Assembly (NCBI GenBank): GCA_958510825.1
Contig: OY294046.1
Span: 11,820,847-11,884,846 of the forward strand
From: Brachypterus glaber
Taxonomy: Eukaryota; Arthropoda; Insecta; Coleoptera; Kateretidae
Direction: 5' to 3'
DNA: 64,000 bases
Positions 9,701-19,307 of this stretch are shown piece after piece; position 1 is the first letter of the stretch, and each line of letters begins with the position of its first letter. Under the pieces are notes generated by a model. The model was not told where the DNA came from. It did no database searches and saw only the letters and a list, made by a program, of their open reading frames with translations. A program made the translations under genes and the position numbers.

Positions 9701-12534
9701 ACTTTACCGACCGTCGGCCGCCGAACCATTGTTTATTGGGAAAGAAACAGTGGTGTTCAAGAATGATCGAAAAATTGGTGTTCTTTATAACTTTTTTGGC
9801 GAAACTTTTTTTAGTAAACGCATTACACACATCCCCTGAAGGCAAAATGGGTTTCAAAATGAAACCACCTTTTGCAAATTTATATACAGTTATTTTAGGG
9901 CTACCTTAGTATATAACCACTTTTAGCGAAATCAATACCTTGTCCGTTTTTTAGGTAATGGTAAAAGTTCCTCAGCAGACAGTTAAATTATACTGCAAGT
10001 AGAATTTGACTAATCTTATAGTATTTTTTTCACTGATTACAAATCTGTTTGAAAATTATCTCTAGCTTTTGTCGTTTTCAAGAAATATGGTTTTAATTTT
10101 TTTTAATTTTCTTAAAATATATTCGGAGACCCATAAGTATATAATGAAAAAAAAAAATAATTACAAAAGTCTAAATTAACATTTGTTTTATGATTTAAAT
10201 AACTAAAGTAAAATTAAATGTCACCTTTTCCTGGATTTCGTATATTAGCCTCTTTTCTACACCTCTGAAACAGTGTTAAAAAGTGTGAACAAATTTTTTG
10301 TTGTCTGGTAGCTTCTACTACTAATATTCAAATAAAACGTTGGATAGATAAAAAAGGCATCTATTGATGTGGTCACTGTTATATGTTCACTTGTTCCCAA
10401 AAGGCAAATCGCCACAATTTAGGGTGTACAGTAACGTGCATTCAAAATGCCACGGACCTAAACCATTATATGAACCTTTTGCCGGTTAAGCAGAGTTAAA
10501 TATAGATAATAATAATAATATATATTTAACGACAGATAAATAACTTTCTTATATATATTTTTTGTTTTTTTCTATTTTGCTCTAAAATTTAAAAAAAAAC
10601 TTACATTTAAATTGATAACTGATTTAGGGATTTTTGTTTCGGATTGGCATTACAGTTTACACCATGTTTAAAATTCTAAGAGCATATGATATTTTGATAT
10701 ATTTTATAGTCATATCTTCTCTTTTTTACTGCAATTAACTAATCCACTATTTTAACATGGTAAAAATAACCTAAACACAAAATTTTGTAGAAAATTCAAC
10801 TTTAAAGCGACAATGACATTTGCATGGAAAACGTCAAGCGATAGGCCAGGTCTGTTGCCAACCCAAAAGAACAAAAAGTACAGACCTCTTATGGGCCTAT
10901 AAGAACACGCAAAATGCGTGTGATTATGAGCTTATAATAGTCGCAAAATAGAAAAAAATCATATTACTATTCTCCTATGTTTGTATTAAAATTCTATTAC
11001 CCCAATAGTAGAATCTTGATCCTGGTTTACTGCATTTTTATCAATTTTTTGCTCATTTTTAGTTGAATCAATGTAAGGAATCTGCTGCATTTGTAAATTT
11101 TTATCTCTGTTTGGACTTAAAGAGGAACCTCTTCTTGTTGGAGATATAAAATTATTCAGATATTTAATTTCCAATCCTTGATTTTTATTTTCGCTGGATA
11201 TTGTAGGAGACATAAAGGTGGTATCCTTCTTGTCTTTGCACTAAAAAAATACCATTTACAGCCATTATTTAATTCGTTGGTAAACTCTTAGTTGGGAAAA
11301 CAACACGTTATATTTTCAGGGGTAATATCATTAGTGGTATACACTAGATTAGTTGTTTTTTTACATAAATTTTATGATTATAAATTTTATTATTTATCCT
11401 GGATATCCATGATGGATCTCTAATGGATATCCAGTGGATATACTTTAGGGAGTTTAAAAAAATAGATGTCCACTGGATATCTCGTAGATATCCAGTGAAT
11501 AAAATAATAAAGATAATAAAAAATACTCTATATATCCAGTGGATAGCCTGGATTGCCATTAGATGTCCCATGGACATCCAAATGTCCACCTATATCCAGA
11601 TCCTGGCAGGATATCCACTGGATATCCAGAAAGTATATCCCCCGGATATCTAATAGTTATTATGTGCTGTCTGGGCTGTTAATACTTACACTAAACTGAG
11701 AAGGAATAGTTTCATTTAAAATGTTTTCAGGCAACGTCAAGCTAAGATTATGTTGGCAAAAATACTTCGCAGGCTTTTTGGAATCTACAGGAGTTTTTTG
11801 CTTAATATTTTTAAGAGTAAACCTGGACTTATTATAAGTACTTTTCTTAATTTTAGGCTCAGCTTTACAGCTAAATTCTTCTATGCCTATACAAGACTGA
11901 CTCGTTAATTGATTGTCCCCTTTATTTAGGATCTTCTTTAGTGGCGATGTTTGCTGTAAAAAATCCATCTTTAAATCATACGAATTTAGAAAATCGTTGT
12001 GTTGCTTTATTCTGGCTTTTTCCAAGAACGTTTCAGTTAAGGATTTTGCTTCACTTCTGGAAAAATCACTATCTTTTTTCTCTAACTTTTCTGTTATCAA
12101 TTTGTCTGTATTATTAGCAGAATTTTTAACATCCGGAGCTTGGTAATTCGAATTTATATATTGTAAAACGTAATTTTTCCGGTTAAAAGTTACGTCGTTT
12201 CTAGGTGTTAATTTCCTAACAAAATGTATTTCTTTTTTTGGACTTTTCTGAATGTGTTTTCTATCTGTTGGACTTAAACTATCTGGAGACATATCACCTA
12301 ATTCTAATTTGGCTAGCTGTAGTATGGTTTTGCTTGTTTGTGTTCCAGATTCTTTATTCTCATTGCGAATTGATACATTATGTTTCGGGATATATTCTTC
12401 GGACGGTGTTGGTATAAAATATTTGTAATTTGAACGCAAGACATATTCTGAAATAAAGAGTAAAATGTTATTTTATTATTTAGAAAGTTCATATAAATTA
12501 CTATAATAATGTATTTTTTATAAGTACCAGACAT
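3411..12534 (-). CDS. TOGARAM/crescerin-like TOG-domain microtubule regulator, seven-exon partial model
   Basis: Joining the seven minus-strand exons listed separately (12534-12528, 12447-11690, 11240-11001, 10264-10225, 8349-8304, 6855-6660, 3724-3411) gives one uninterrupted frame of 533 codons plus two bases, with matching phase at every junction. Residues 1 to about 345 are low-complexity, rich in Ser, Thr, Lys and Asn with several SP/TP sites; residues from about 350 form a TOG domain of HEAT repeats. The Trp at residue 364 in a MLEWNAALKGL context is where TOG domains carry their tubulin-contacting Trp, and CRTAC, FIRQDA and VRSATARLL are typical HEAT-turn motifs. The family polymerises tubulin in cilia and flagella. 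The last helices and the stop codon are missing. The N-terminal TOG domains of the vertebrate protein are absent from this model, so the true start may lie upstream. Family assignment is firm; the disordered half is joined by inference from phase. Confidence 0.75.
4376..6557. mobile_element. Inverted-repeat element with CCAGG motifs, interrupted by another element
   Basis: The left end CAGGGTTCCCACCAAA is exactly inverted at the right end, TTTGGTGGGAACCCTG. Both end zones repeat TTCCAGG words (4411-4453 at the left; 6417-6540 at the right, at least seven copies). The middle contains the foreign element 4481-5112 and anonymous AT-rich sequence. No transposase frame. Inferred to be a non-autonomous element split by later insertions. 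Confidence 0.65.
4481..5112. mobile_element. CAGGGTGATC-family foldback MITE, copy 1
   Basis: Arms of about 110 bp are inverted: AAGAGGTGATTCTACATCC... and GGTTGGTCCGGAAATGAGCCC on the left return as GGGCTCATTTCCGGACCAAC... on the right, ending GATCACCCTGTA. Further copies are at 7707-7988, 18149-18851, 42410-43136 and 63591 to the window end. The terminal CAGGGTGAT(C/T) is shared by the other copies; here the left end is diverged. Confidence 0.85.
6660..6855 (-). CDS. Togaram exon encoding TOG helices (residues 364-429)
   Basis: The acceptor is CTTATCTAG before 6855 and the donor GTTAAG after 6660. The 196 nt exon starts with one base finishing a Trp codon (TG|G) and ends in phase 0. It encodes NAALKGLLEIVE, then SPRSHVCRTACQAAGHLFEY, a HEAT repeat with the Arg and Ala spacing of TOG domains. 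It joins in frame to the exon at 3724 at ...TRRP|EFDD.... The neighbours and strand agree with the other Togaram exons. Confidence 0.9.
7577..7663 (+). repeat. TATTACGTAACGC repeat fragment
   Basis: Carries AAGTATTACGTAACGC, then TTGATCATTTTGGACCCCC, then TAACGCTATTTTCCTATACC and GGGCGTAACGCTCC. The same ordered words are found near 20985, 35005, 47142, 49487 and 60595, so this is an interspersed family. It probably derives from a DNA element with a GTTCAAGTATTACGTAACGC terminus. Confidence 0.75.
7707..7988. mobile_element. CAGGGTGATC-family MITE, internally deleted copy
   Basis: Begins CAGGGTGATCAGTAACTGCC and ends GATCACCCTGTA, like the longer copies, but the left half is missing most of the arm and the middle is shortened to about 280 bp. 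The right arm (CTCATTTCCGGACCAACC) is intact. Confidence 0.8.
8304..8349 (-). CDS. Togaram micro-exon starting the TOG domain (residues 349-364)
   Basis: A 46 nt exon between a strong acceptor (TTTTCTTCTACATCTACAG) and donor GTAAGAA. It starts with two bases and ends with two, giving FLLSHAIGRLRMLE and then a split Trp codon completed by the next exon. That Trp falls where TOG domains carry the conserved tubulin-contacting residue of the first HEAT repeat. Because both phases fit the exons on either side, I consider it real despite its size. Confidence 0.8.
8472..9740. mobile_element. CCCAATAAAC-ended element with GCCGATCAT and CCGACCGTCGG motifs
   Basis: CCCAATAAACAATGGTTCGG at the left is inverted at 9721-9740. 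The left inner part repeats TTTGCCGATCATATTGCCAA and TTTACCGACCATTTTAAGAT three to four times (8590-8765); the right inner part (9545-9720) has degenerate copies of the same words in inverted sense. The middle (about 8870-9540) is unrelated AT-rich sequence, including a TTTTGTGACCACGATAA block shared with 52625, likely a later insertion. It sits in a Togaram intron. Confidence 0.7.
9741..10224. other. Togaram intron remainder, nothing recognised
   Basis: AT-rich sequence between an inverted-repeat element and a micro-exon. No exon, repeat family or RNA gene could be supported. Confidence 0.5.
10225..10264 (-). CDS. Togaram 40 nt micro-exon (residues 336-348)
   Basis: Bounded by a good acceptor (TTTTTAACACTGTTTCAG) and a GTGACA donor. 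Phase 0 in, one base out. The 13 codons spell RCRKEANIRNPGK, and the leftover G joins AT of the next exon to make Asp. It is the only short open segment between the flanking exons whose two phases fit both. Alternative: a chance splice-site pair. Confidence 0.6.
10265..11000. other. Togaram intron, no recognised elements
   Basis: AT-rich sequence with a short (AAT) run at 10507-10520. There is a small imperfect inverted pair around 10840-10945 (CTTATGGGCCTATAAGAAC / TTATGAGCTTATAATAG). Nothing coding apart from the tail of the upstream exon frame, which runs to a TAA at 10986. Confidence 0.5.
11001..11240 (-). CDS. Togaram exon, disordered linker (residues 256-335)
   Basis: The acceptor TTTTTTTAG before 11240 joins in phase 0 to the upstream exon (SQFS|CKDK). 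The frame stays open to a TAA at 10986, but a GGG|GTAATA donor at 11001/11000 gives an 80-codon exon ending in phase 0, as required by the next micro-exon. It is Ser-, Asn- and Lys-rich with an SPTRRGSSLSPNRDK patch that looks like a phosphorylated basic microtubule-binding linker. Alternative: a terminal exon of a separate gene ending at 10986. Confidence 0.6.
11398..11673. mobile_element. GATATCC-rich element inside a Togaram intron
   Basis: About a dozen copies of GGATATCCA or TGGATATCC (some as TGGATGTCC/GGACATCC) in both orientations fill the segment, which ends GATATCTAATAGTTATTATG and then TGCTGTCTGGG. The same right end and the same words occur at 49611-49822. No matching CCCAGACAGCACA end is visible on the left, so only one end is preserved. 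Open frames here are products of the repeat. Confidence 0.75.
11690..12447 (-). CDS. Togaram large exon, disordered N-terminal region (residues 3-255)
   Basis: A 758 nt exon with acceptor TTTACTCTTTATTTCAG and donor GTAAGT. It begins with two bases of a split codon and ends in phase 0. The 252 codons show no known fold: abundant Lys, Ser and Asn, several SP/TP sites (LELGDMSPDSLSPTDR, QKSPKKE, VRKLTPRN), no signal peptide or membrane segment, and a possible short helix rich in Glu and Lys. It has no repeat character and keeps a long frame in AT-rich sequence, so it is under coding constraint. Linkage to the TOG exons rests on strand, order and phase. Confidence 0.75.
12528..12534 (-). CDS. 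Candidate first coding exon of Togaram (ATG TCT G)
   Basis: ATG at 12534-12532 is followed by TCT G and a GTACTT donor; the 80 nt intron leads to the strong acceptor at 12448. Joined, it gives MSEYVLRSNYKYF in the right phase. An in-frame TGA lies six bases upstream of the ATG. The donor is weak and the Kozak context is poor (C at -3), so a start farther upstream with extra TOG domains cannot be excluded. Confidence 0.35.
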
Positions 12535-12631
12535 CTGTCACCTCCGTTTTAAAGTCTCACTGACAATTTTGGATAACTGAATGTCACTTTTAACTATGAT
12601 AAAATCGCAGACACTAAGTTTTCTAGCCGAC

Positions 12632-12690
12632 CATAGGCGTAACTAGGGGGGGACTTAGCCTCCCCAAATTTTGTCAAGCCCCCTCAAATT
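12632..12690. repeat. GGCGTAACTAGGGGGGG element end fragment
   Basis: GGCGTAACTAGGGGGGGACTTAGCCTCCCC resembles, in shorter blocks, the terminus of the complete element at 45145-46261. Only this end is visible here, so it is a truncated relic. Confidence 0.5.
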
Positions 12691-12907
12691 AAACTTTATA
12701 AGTAAAATTACGCATATATTTTTTACATAGCCATTCTGAAACTCATTCAGAGACCCATTCGCCGGGTCTGGCAGCGTTTGGACTTTTTGAAAGGAAGCGT
12801 TTGTACTTTTGTGAGCGTGGTTGTAACGAATTTGGCCATCCGAAAATCATTTCCGTTAGCATCTTTTTTTTTTCTCTGGCTTCTAAACTTATTTGGAAAT
12901 ACATATT

Positions 12908-14197
12908 TGTTATTTATATCGCCACCATTGGTATCTAATACTTAACTTGCGATATTAAATACAGAAATGTGGATATTGTATACAAAATGTTGTCCGAGTG
13001 TTGTCATACTAACATAGAGACTGCTGGTACATTTGTATCCCCACGCAACATATGTTTATTAATACTAGCATGTATATAGTAAAAAATACTAACATTTGGT
13101 AAAGCATAAATAAATAATAATATAATAATAATAATAAATATATTTCATAAATTATATCAATCATACAATAAATATAGTAAAACCAACATGAAAACGAAAC
13201 TAGTCAAAATAAAAAGAATACACATTAGTTTGTGATAATATAATTTAAATATTCTGCCTTTAAATATGGCTCTATATTAATTAAAAAATCTAAAATCTTA
13301 AATTTAAAATTGACTTTATATTGTCTGGTAGTTTATTAAACACAGATACACAGGAGAATAGACAATATAACACTTATAGTATGGTATACTTTGAGTTGTT
13401 GTTGTATTACTGATCTAGTTTAAAGTATGTTACAGTATTCAGAAAAATTAACAATCGGTAAATACTACCAAAATTTTGATTAGTAATTATATAAATTCTA
13501 ACTAAAGGGATAGAAGACATACATACACTCCCACCCAACCAAACAAATTCTGTATTTGTTCTTTGTTGAACAAATACAATATTTACTTGGCCGGGCATAA
13601 AGTGTACCTATATTATTTTTATTAAAGAAATTACTGGCACCATCTAAATTTTAGTAGAATTATCTTATTCTACAGATTCACATTAGCTATGTTCGTTCGT
13701 GCCGCTCAGTGCTACACTTTCCGGCCAACCAAATAAATACTGTATTTGTTGTATAAAAAACAAATACAGTATTTATTTGGTTGGCTGAAAAGTGTAGCAC
13801 AAATGAGATAGAGATAGGGTAGACGTCTTTTGTATCATAATTCTAGTTGTAGAGAGCTCCATTACACACTGATAAAATGATCGATCCTTTTTTTACTTAT
13901 CTCTGTATTATTACTAATCAAAATTTTGGTATTATTTACCGAATGTTATTTTACTAAATACTGTAACAAAGTTTAAACTAGATCAATAACACAACAACTT
14001 CAACTTAAAGTATACCAAACTATAACTGTGATATAATTTACCAAATGTTACAGTATTAATAAACACATGTTGCGTGGGGATCCAAATATACCAGCACGGT
14101 CTCTATGTTAGTATGACAACATTTTGTATACACACATTGCAGTATTTAATATCACAAGTAAAGTATTAAATACCAATGGTGGCGATACAAATAACAT
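12908..14197. mobile_element. 1.3 kb foldback element
   Basis: ATATCGCCACCATTGGTAT at the left is inverted at the right, and the arms stay complementary through ATACAAAATGTTGTC, CCACGCAACATATGTTTATT and TTAGTAATAATACAG-like blocks to a centre near 13755. There AAATACTGTATTTGTT / AACAAATACAGTATTT form a perfect short palindrome. The left arm has about 290 bp of extra sequence (about 13090-13375) starting with ATA/TAA-rich repeats, which looks like a nested retroelement tail. No transposase frame. Confidence 0.75.
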
Positions 14198-14237
14198 TCA
14201 GTATTAAAAATTCAACGAATTTTTCTGAGTGTAGTAC

Positions 14238-14499
14238 AAACATTACTTTTTCGATTAGCGGCCGTCTGACAATTGCTTGTTGGGGCGGTACTAAAAAGCC
14301 AGGTAGTTATCTACTCATTGTTATTCATACGAAAGTAGAGAGGACGCTTGTGGCAGGTATTTCGCTGAAAATAGAAAGAACAAACTATGTAGTCGATTCT
14401 ATAGTTAAAACACGAGACTGTATAATACATCTCGAGCCAGTTTTCATGCTGACTACTTTAGTGTCATCTAAATGGTCAAAGAAACATGGCTTAGCATGA
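14238..14499 (+). CDS. Unidentified open frame next to a foldback
   Basis: An 86-codon open stretch of higher GC than its surroundings, immediately right of the foldback end, running from ISGRLTIACWGG to KKHGLA and a TGA. I do not recognise the protein. There is no good start codon at the GC-rich boundary and no obvious splice sites. It could be an element remnant or chance. Low confidence as a gene. Confidence 0.15.
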
Positions 14500-14975
14500 A
14501 ACCATTTTCTGTTACAGTTGGCCTAACCATTTGAACGGAAAAACCGTTTTAACTTAAAAATATCGGATAACGTGGAAGTAAACGTGTATTGTTTAAGTGA
14601 AGTAATATTGTTTTTATTGATAATACTATGTGACATTGGTCTGAAAAAAAAATAAGGTTTCAGAAAAGGATTGCGCTATTTGGTTCCGGATTTAAAAATG
14701 TATATATTATATACATGTATGTATGTATAGGTATTTTGGATTGTGTGTAATTTAAAATATTCTTGATCAGATAGATCTTTATTTGATAATAATAAATTTT
14801 CATTGATGATAATAATAATAAGATAACTGTTTATTGTGTGTCGCATTATGTGTTTTAAAATGATTATTAAACGATATTATTTTTATACTATACCCTATTT
14901 CATTTCATTATTAGTAACTATTTAGTACTTTTGATTTTTATGATTGGTACTAATTTTATTATTTATTTTAGCATA

Positions 14976-15020
14976 TGGAGAGCCCCAAATAAGCTTCTGG
15001 CTTTTGGTAGGGGCTCTCCA
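14976..15020 (-). repeat. GGAGAGCCCC hairpin module, copy 1
   Basis: TGGAGAGCCCCAAATAAGCT, a short loop, then TAGGGGCTCTCCA: an 11 bp stem. Read on the minus strand it is followed by an AAAATAAATAATAAAAT tail. Similar modules occur at 22314-22357 and 32569-32613, and one arm at 38072. Confidence 0.75.
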
Positions 15021-15129
15021 TTAATTTTGAGATAAAATAGTCGAAATAATATAATTTTTAAACAAAATCTTCATTAAAATGAAATGAACGTTTTTTTGCA
15101 TTAAAAATTCAAATAGTACATTAAAGCAC

Positions 15130-15216
15130 TTATTCCATAACATGTTTTTAGCGCACTCTCGCTTGCGGCGAGTTTTCTAAAGTACTAGTGCGCTAAAAAC
15201 GTGTTATGGAAAATAC
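15130..15216. repeat. Hairpin with TTAGCGCACTC arms
   Basis: TATTCCATAACATGTTTTTA and GCGCACTC on the left are inverted on the right (AGTGCGCTAAAAACGTGTTA, then TGGAAAATA). The loop contains CGCTTGCGGCGAG. A small stand-alone inverted repeat, likely a short MITE. Confidence 0.6.
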
Positions 15217-15714
15217 CATTGTAAATTTTTTGCCCCTTTTCTTCAATACATTTGGGCAAAGCGTCGGAACATACATTTTATCATATTTTTATTAATAATT
15301 ATAAAAAAATGTAAAAGTTTATAACCTATTCACTTTTTTAGTTAGCTACTAATAATGATATGAAATATGGTATAATTCTTTTTGTTGTTAACAAATTAAA
15401 AAAATTATCACACTGTGCGCACACATTGAAATCGTAGTAAAACACGATTTTTTTACAAAAATAGTAAGAACAATCAGAAATAAACTCCTGTCCTAAGAAA
15501 TAAAGGTGGATTTTTTTAAATATTATATTCAGTTTCAACGAAACAAAAATTTCGGGATTTTATTTTTTTAAACTCAATTATTTTAAAAACCGCTAAAGGG
15601 GTCTATAAAGTATCTTATATCATTTTATGCAGAATTTCATTTTACATTTAACGAGTGAATAAAAAATATAGCATTCCATTAAAAAAATGGAGTTTTTTAT
15701 GTTTGAAAATCAAA

Positions 15715-16157
15715 AAGTTTGAATATTTTTTTTGAACGCCCTGTATAAAATATTTTATTTTTTGCACATAAAGTAATTAGATACACCCTTTTCAGATAGC
15801 TTGCAAAATTGTATTAATTTTTGACAAAAATTAAGAAATTGGAGAAGGTTTTATCTTATCACTAAAAATGCATTTTTTCTCAAAAAAAAATATATATCTC
15901 AAAAACTATAAATAATAGATTCATACAATATGGTATCAAAATAAAGGTATTTTAATGAGAAATAAGATGACAATAAAAAATATACCATTCCATTAAGAAA
16001 AAAATAAGTCAGATGTTACCCACCCTAAGAGGACCATCCTGTATATTTTAAAATGTGCCTTTTTTAAAACCATACAACTTTTCCCATTAAAGTTTTTCTC
16101 TGAAGTGGATACTTTACTATATATCGACCGACTCGGCTTCGTTGAGACACCCTGTAT
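15715..16157 (+). mobile_element. Short repeat of the GGGTGTCTCAAC family, copy 2
   Basis: The reverse-oriented partner of 1161-1635. It ends GACTCGGCTTCGTTGAGACA then CCCTGTATAT and starts near GAACGCCCTGTATAAAAT. The internal blocks (AGATACACCCTTTT, TATCACTAAAAATGCATTTT) match in order. Confidence 0.7.
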
Positions 16158-16683
16158 ATCATAAAAACAAAGGGAACGAATATGTTTTCAGCCACACACT
16201 CCACTCTTACAGTGGAGTGAAAGTTTATAGATTTTCAGGGATTTTAGTCATTTTTTCAATTTTTACGAAAACGAAAGGTGAATTCTGATGTTATATTTGG
16301 ATTCAGCAGCCCGAAATACATAGAAATATCCTTATATCTCTTACATTACAGTTTTTTGTGGGCCTATGTAATAATTAATCTATTCATGTAATGTTGTAAA
16401 AAGTTTCTAACTGAAGTATCAAAAATAATAAAGTATTTTTCTATGTGCATACAATCTTATATATTAATTTATTTTTATTTATTTATTTATTTATTTACAA
16501 CTTAACAGGACATACGTCCCTTTTACAAAGTTGTTATCATAAACCATGAAGTAATACAAATACAATAGAAACTTATATTAAGACATAAGTATTAATAGTC
16601 CATTTTTATTTCATAATTTTCTCCCGGCTGTATTTTGTATCTGTTTTAAAGTACTTAAGTTATTTGTCAATCGCCAGGTCCTA

Positions 16684-17197
16684 GATCGGGTTCCTTTGGG
16701 TGCTAGCAGCTCCAAAGGGGTGGCGAAATAGGGCACACAAAAAATATATTTTTAACTTACCGAGTCAAATACATTACAATTATTACATTTAGATTAGTCT
16801 ATTTTTACAGTTTTACTAAATTATTTAGTAGGCCAAGGGGTAAAAACATACTTTAAAAAGTTCGTTTGACATAATATGTCAATACTAAGTACCTATTCTC
16901 AGGCTCGCATAAGAACATAAAACATAACAATGCGATGCCGTGATTGGCTTGATGTGCGGCCATGTATCTTGTAAGCCAATCACGGAATCGTATTCTTATG
17001 TTTTATGTTCAACATGTCACATGTCAAAGGCACATTTTAAAGACTGTTCGTACCCCTTGGCCCCAGAATTATTGTGTATAACTATAAAAATAGCTTAATC
17101 TGAATGTAATAAATGTAATGTATATGACACGGTAAGTTAAAAATAGATTCATTGGTAGTCAGTTTTTGAAGCTTCTAGCACCCAAAGTAACCGGATC
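16684..17197. mobile_element. 0.5 kb foldback with near-complete complementarity
   Basis: The left arm has CTTTGGGTGCTAGCAGC, AAGGGGTAAAAACA and GAACATAAAACATAAC; the right arm has GTTATGTTTTATGTT-like, TACCCCTTGGCC and TTCTAGCACCCAAAG in mirror order. The centre lies near 16950-16985 (CCGTGATTGGCTTG / AAGCCAATCACGG). The whole element is one imperfect hairpin. Its right arm abuts the TA-flanked element at 17232. Confidence 0.75.
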
Positions 17198-17231
17198 CGG
17201 AGCCGAGCAATTTGAAAATAATTTGAATGTA

Positions 17232-18134
17232 GAGGAAATGCGCCTAATTTCGGATGGTTTCCAAATTTCGGATAGTAGTGTATTTAAGATACTGTCTGCA
17301 AAGGTAAACAGAAACCTACTTTTATGCGAAGCCCTAAGTCAAACTAAATCCGTCCTGTAATATGATAACGGTAGAGCTTCTCCCCTTTAAATGGCAGCAC
17401 AAATCGTTTATATTGCAAATGGCAGTTTTGTGCTCAGTTGCATTATTATGCTTGTTTATTTTATGAATAATCGTTATAAAAGTTCGTGATTCTGTCTTGG
17501 GTAAGTTATGATGTTAGTTAAGTTGATCCAGTATTCATATTTAAGCAATTTGAAAACGTAAACATTCTACAAATTTCTAATCTAAAAGGCAGAAAGTTGC
17601 CTAATTTTGGATAGACCATTTTTGTGCATTTGATTCCCAATTTCGGATATCCGCAAGGTAATTATTATTCAGGATAACCAACCATTAATTATTATTTTTA
17701 TAATGATACAACAAACTAAGATACACAATTTTGAAAAAACGAAAATTATCTAAGATACTAAGATATTCGAAATTGGGAATCTAAAATTATAGTTCCTATA
17801 GTATTTCGTAGAAAATCGCTTAATGATTAAATTACGTCTTAAATGTGAAGGAATAACAAGAAACATAAGCAATGGGATCAGGATCTACTCTTGAAAAAAA
17901 ATTTTCGGATATATCCGAAATTAGGAGCCCTTTTTCAAATGCACAAAAATGCGCTGATTTTTTTTAACCGTGTTTTTTGGAAAAAATAAACTGTAATAAA
18001 ATTGCTTTTATAATAAATCATGGTTCGCTATAATAAGTTGTATCTGGTTATATAAAAAAAATATCAAAAAGTAATACCGAGTATTAAATATAGAATACAT
18101 TGTAAAAGGTATCCGAAATTAGGTGACTTTCCTC
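17232..18134. mobile_element. TA-flanked MITE with GAGGAAA termini, copy 1
   Basis: Terminal inverted repeats of about 22 bp (GAGGAAATGCGCCTAATTTC and its partner with three differences) with TA immediately outside both ends (17230-17231, 18135-18136), as in Tc1/mariner-type insertions. The 903 bp interior has no transposase frame but repeats CGAAATT(A/G)GG words. A second copy with only a few differences is at 47290-48189. Confidence 0.85.
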
Positions 18135-18148
18135 TACTTTAAGACATA

Positions 18149-18851
18149 CAGGGTGATCAGTAACTGCCATGCCAAAATTTAAGAGGTGATTCTACATCCA
18201 AAAATATGAAAAAAAGTTCCTATAAAGGTTGGTCCGGAAATGAGCCCTAAGGGAGTTACGACCCTTCGAAGATAATATTGAATGGGCAACAAAAAAAAGC
18301 ATCACTAAAATTTTAATGCTGCAGTGCGATTCTTCATTTAAAACTGAGCAAAAAAGTATTCTTCGCCAAAATACCTAAATTTAATATTAAAGGAGTAATA
18401 GCCTTTTAAAAAGTAACGTTTTTGGTGGCACAAAATATTACTTCCTCTTAATTGCATTTTTTTTGAAAACGGTAGCTCCTACAGTGTTACACTATATGAC
18501 ATTTTTTATGTATTTTTACTCAAAAAATCTATATTTTTTACAAAAAAGTTTGGGGCAAAAATATGTTAAGCCTCACATTTTTGTCCGTCTAGGCACGCCT
18601 CTGGATAAATTCAAAAAAATAAATTAACATAAACTTATTGTCCTTATTAATACTAGTATACATGCAAAAGCTTGTCGCTCTAGCTTAAAGGGTACCAGAG
18701 TTATTAAAAACCTTATTTTTATTATAATTTTAAAGGGCCCTAGCTCCCTTAGGGCTCATTTTCGGACCAACCTCTATAGGAACTTTTTTTAATATTTTTT
18801 GATGTAGAATCACCTCCTTAATTTTGGCATGCCAGTTTTGAACACCCTGTA
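18149..18851. mobile_element. CAGGGTGATC-family foldback MITE, full copy
   Basis: Starts CAGGGTGATCAGTAACTGCC and ends GTTTTGAACACCCTGTA, with long inverted arms around GTTGGTCCGGAAATGAGCCC and GGGCTCATTTTCGGACCAAC. It lies 14 bp beyond the TA-flanked element and about 220 bp upstream of the fps start codon. Confidence 0.85.
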
Positions 18852-19074
18852 TATAAAGTACAGCCAGGAGAAAATAATGAAATAAAAATGGTCACCAGCT
18901 CTCCGACTATAACTGTTAAATTTGGAATCAATAGCCATAATTCTATAATAAATACCTATTCTAGTTAAAGAATGAGCCTAAAATTGTGTAAAAGTTTGAA
19001 TAATATATTAATTTATATAAGTAAAAGTTTGTGTACGATGTAAATAAAAACATTTGAAAGTGAAGTGCGGAAAA

Positions 19075-19270
19075 ATGGGATTTTCGGTAAATCTCCAGGG
19101 GAAGGTGGCCCACGAGGCCCTTCTCTCCCGACAGGACGCCGAACTCCGACTCCTGGAGTCGATGAAAAGATGCATAGTGAGTAAAGTGAGATGTGATAGG
19201 GATTATGCCGTGGCTTTGGGCTCTGTTGCGGCACAGGGACTGAAGTTTGACAAAAGTGATGAATTATCGG
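19075..19270 (+). CDS. Fps/Fer tyrosine kinase, first coding exon (F-BAR start)
   Basis: ATG at 19075 has A at -3 and G at +4. The exon encodes [30 protein letters not shown] and [20 protein letters not shown], then leaves with one base at a GTGAGT donor. This is the start of the F-BAR domain of the Fps/Fer non-receptor tyrosine kinases: MGF start, [14 protein letters not shown] and KCDREYA-type motifs. In the full protein the F-BAR domain binds and bends membrane and is followed by SH2 and kinase domains; those exons are not in the window. No other ATG lies in frame before it. Confidence 0.93.
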
Positions 19271-19307
19271 GTGAGTACACTTAAAAAACTGGTTTAGCAT
19301 TTAAAAA

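Larger units (their letters stand above)
12535..19074. other. Intergenic region between divergent Togaram and fps
   Basis: The minus-strand gene ends its visible 5' part at 12534 and the plus-strand kinase starts at 19075. The 6.5 kb between them holds two foldbacks, a TA-flanked element, a CAGGGTGATC element, a GGGTGTCTCAAC-family repeat and small hairpins. No CpG-rich or otherwise recognisable promoter was seen; the true start sites should lie at the two edges. Confidence 0.6.

Noticed and set aside
11344..11653. Two opposing open frames rich in DIQWI and GYPLD words
   Set aside because: They translate the GATATCC word array in a Togaram intron; the array is an element, not coding.
12313..12534. 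73-codon minus-strand frame starting at the same ATG as the Togaram candidate start
   Set aside because: It reads through the intron and uses another frame in the large exon, where the 252-codon frame is clearly the coding one.
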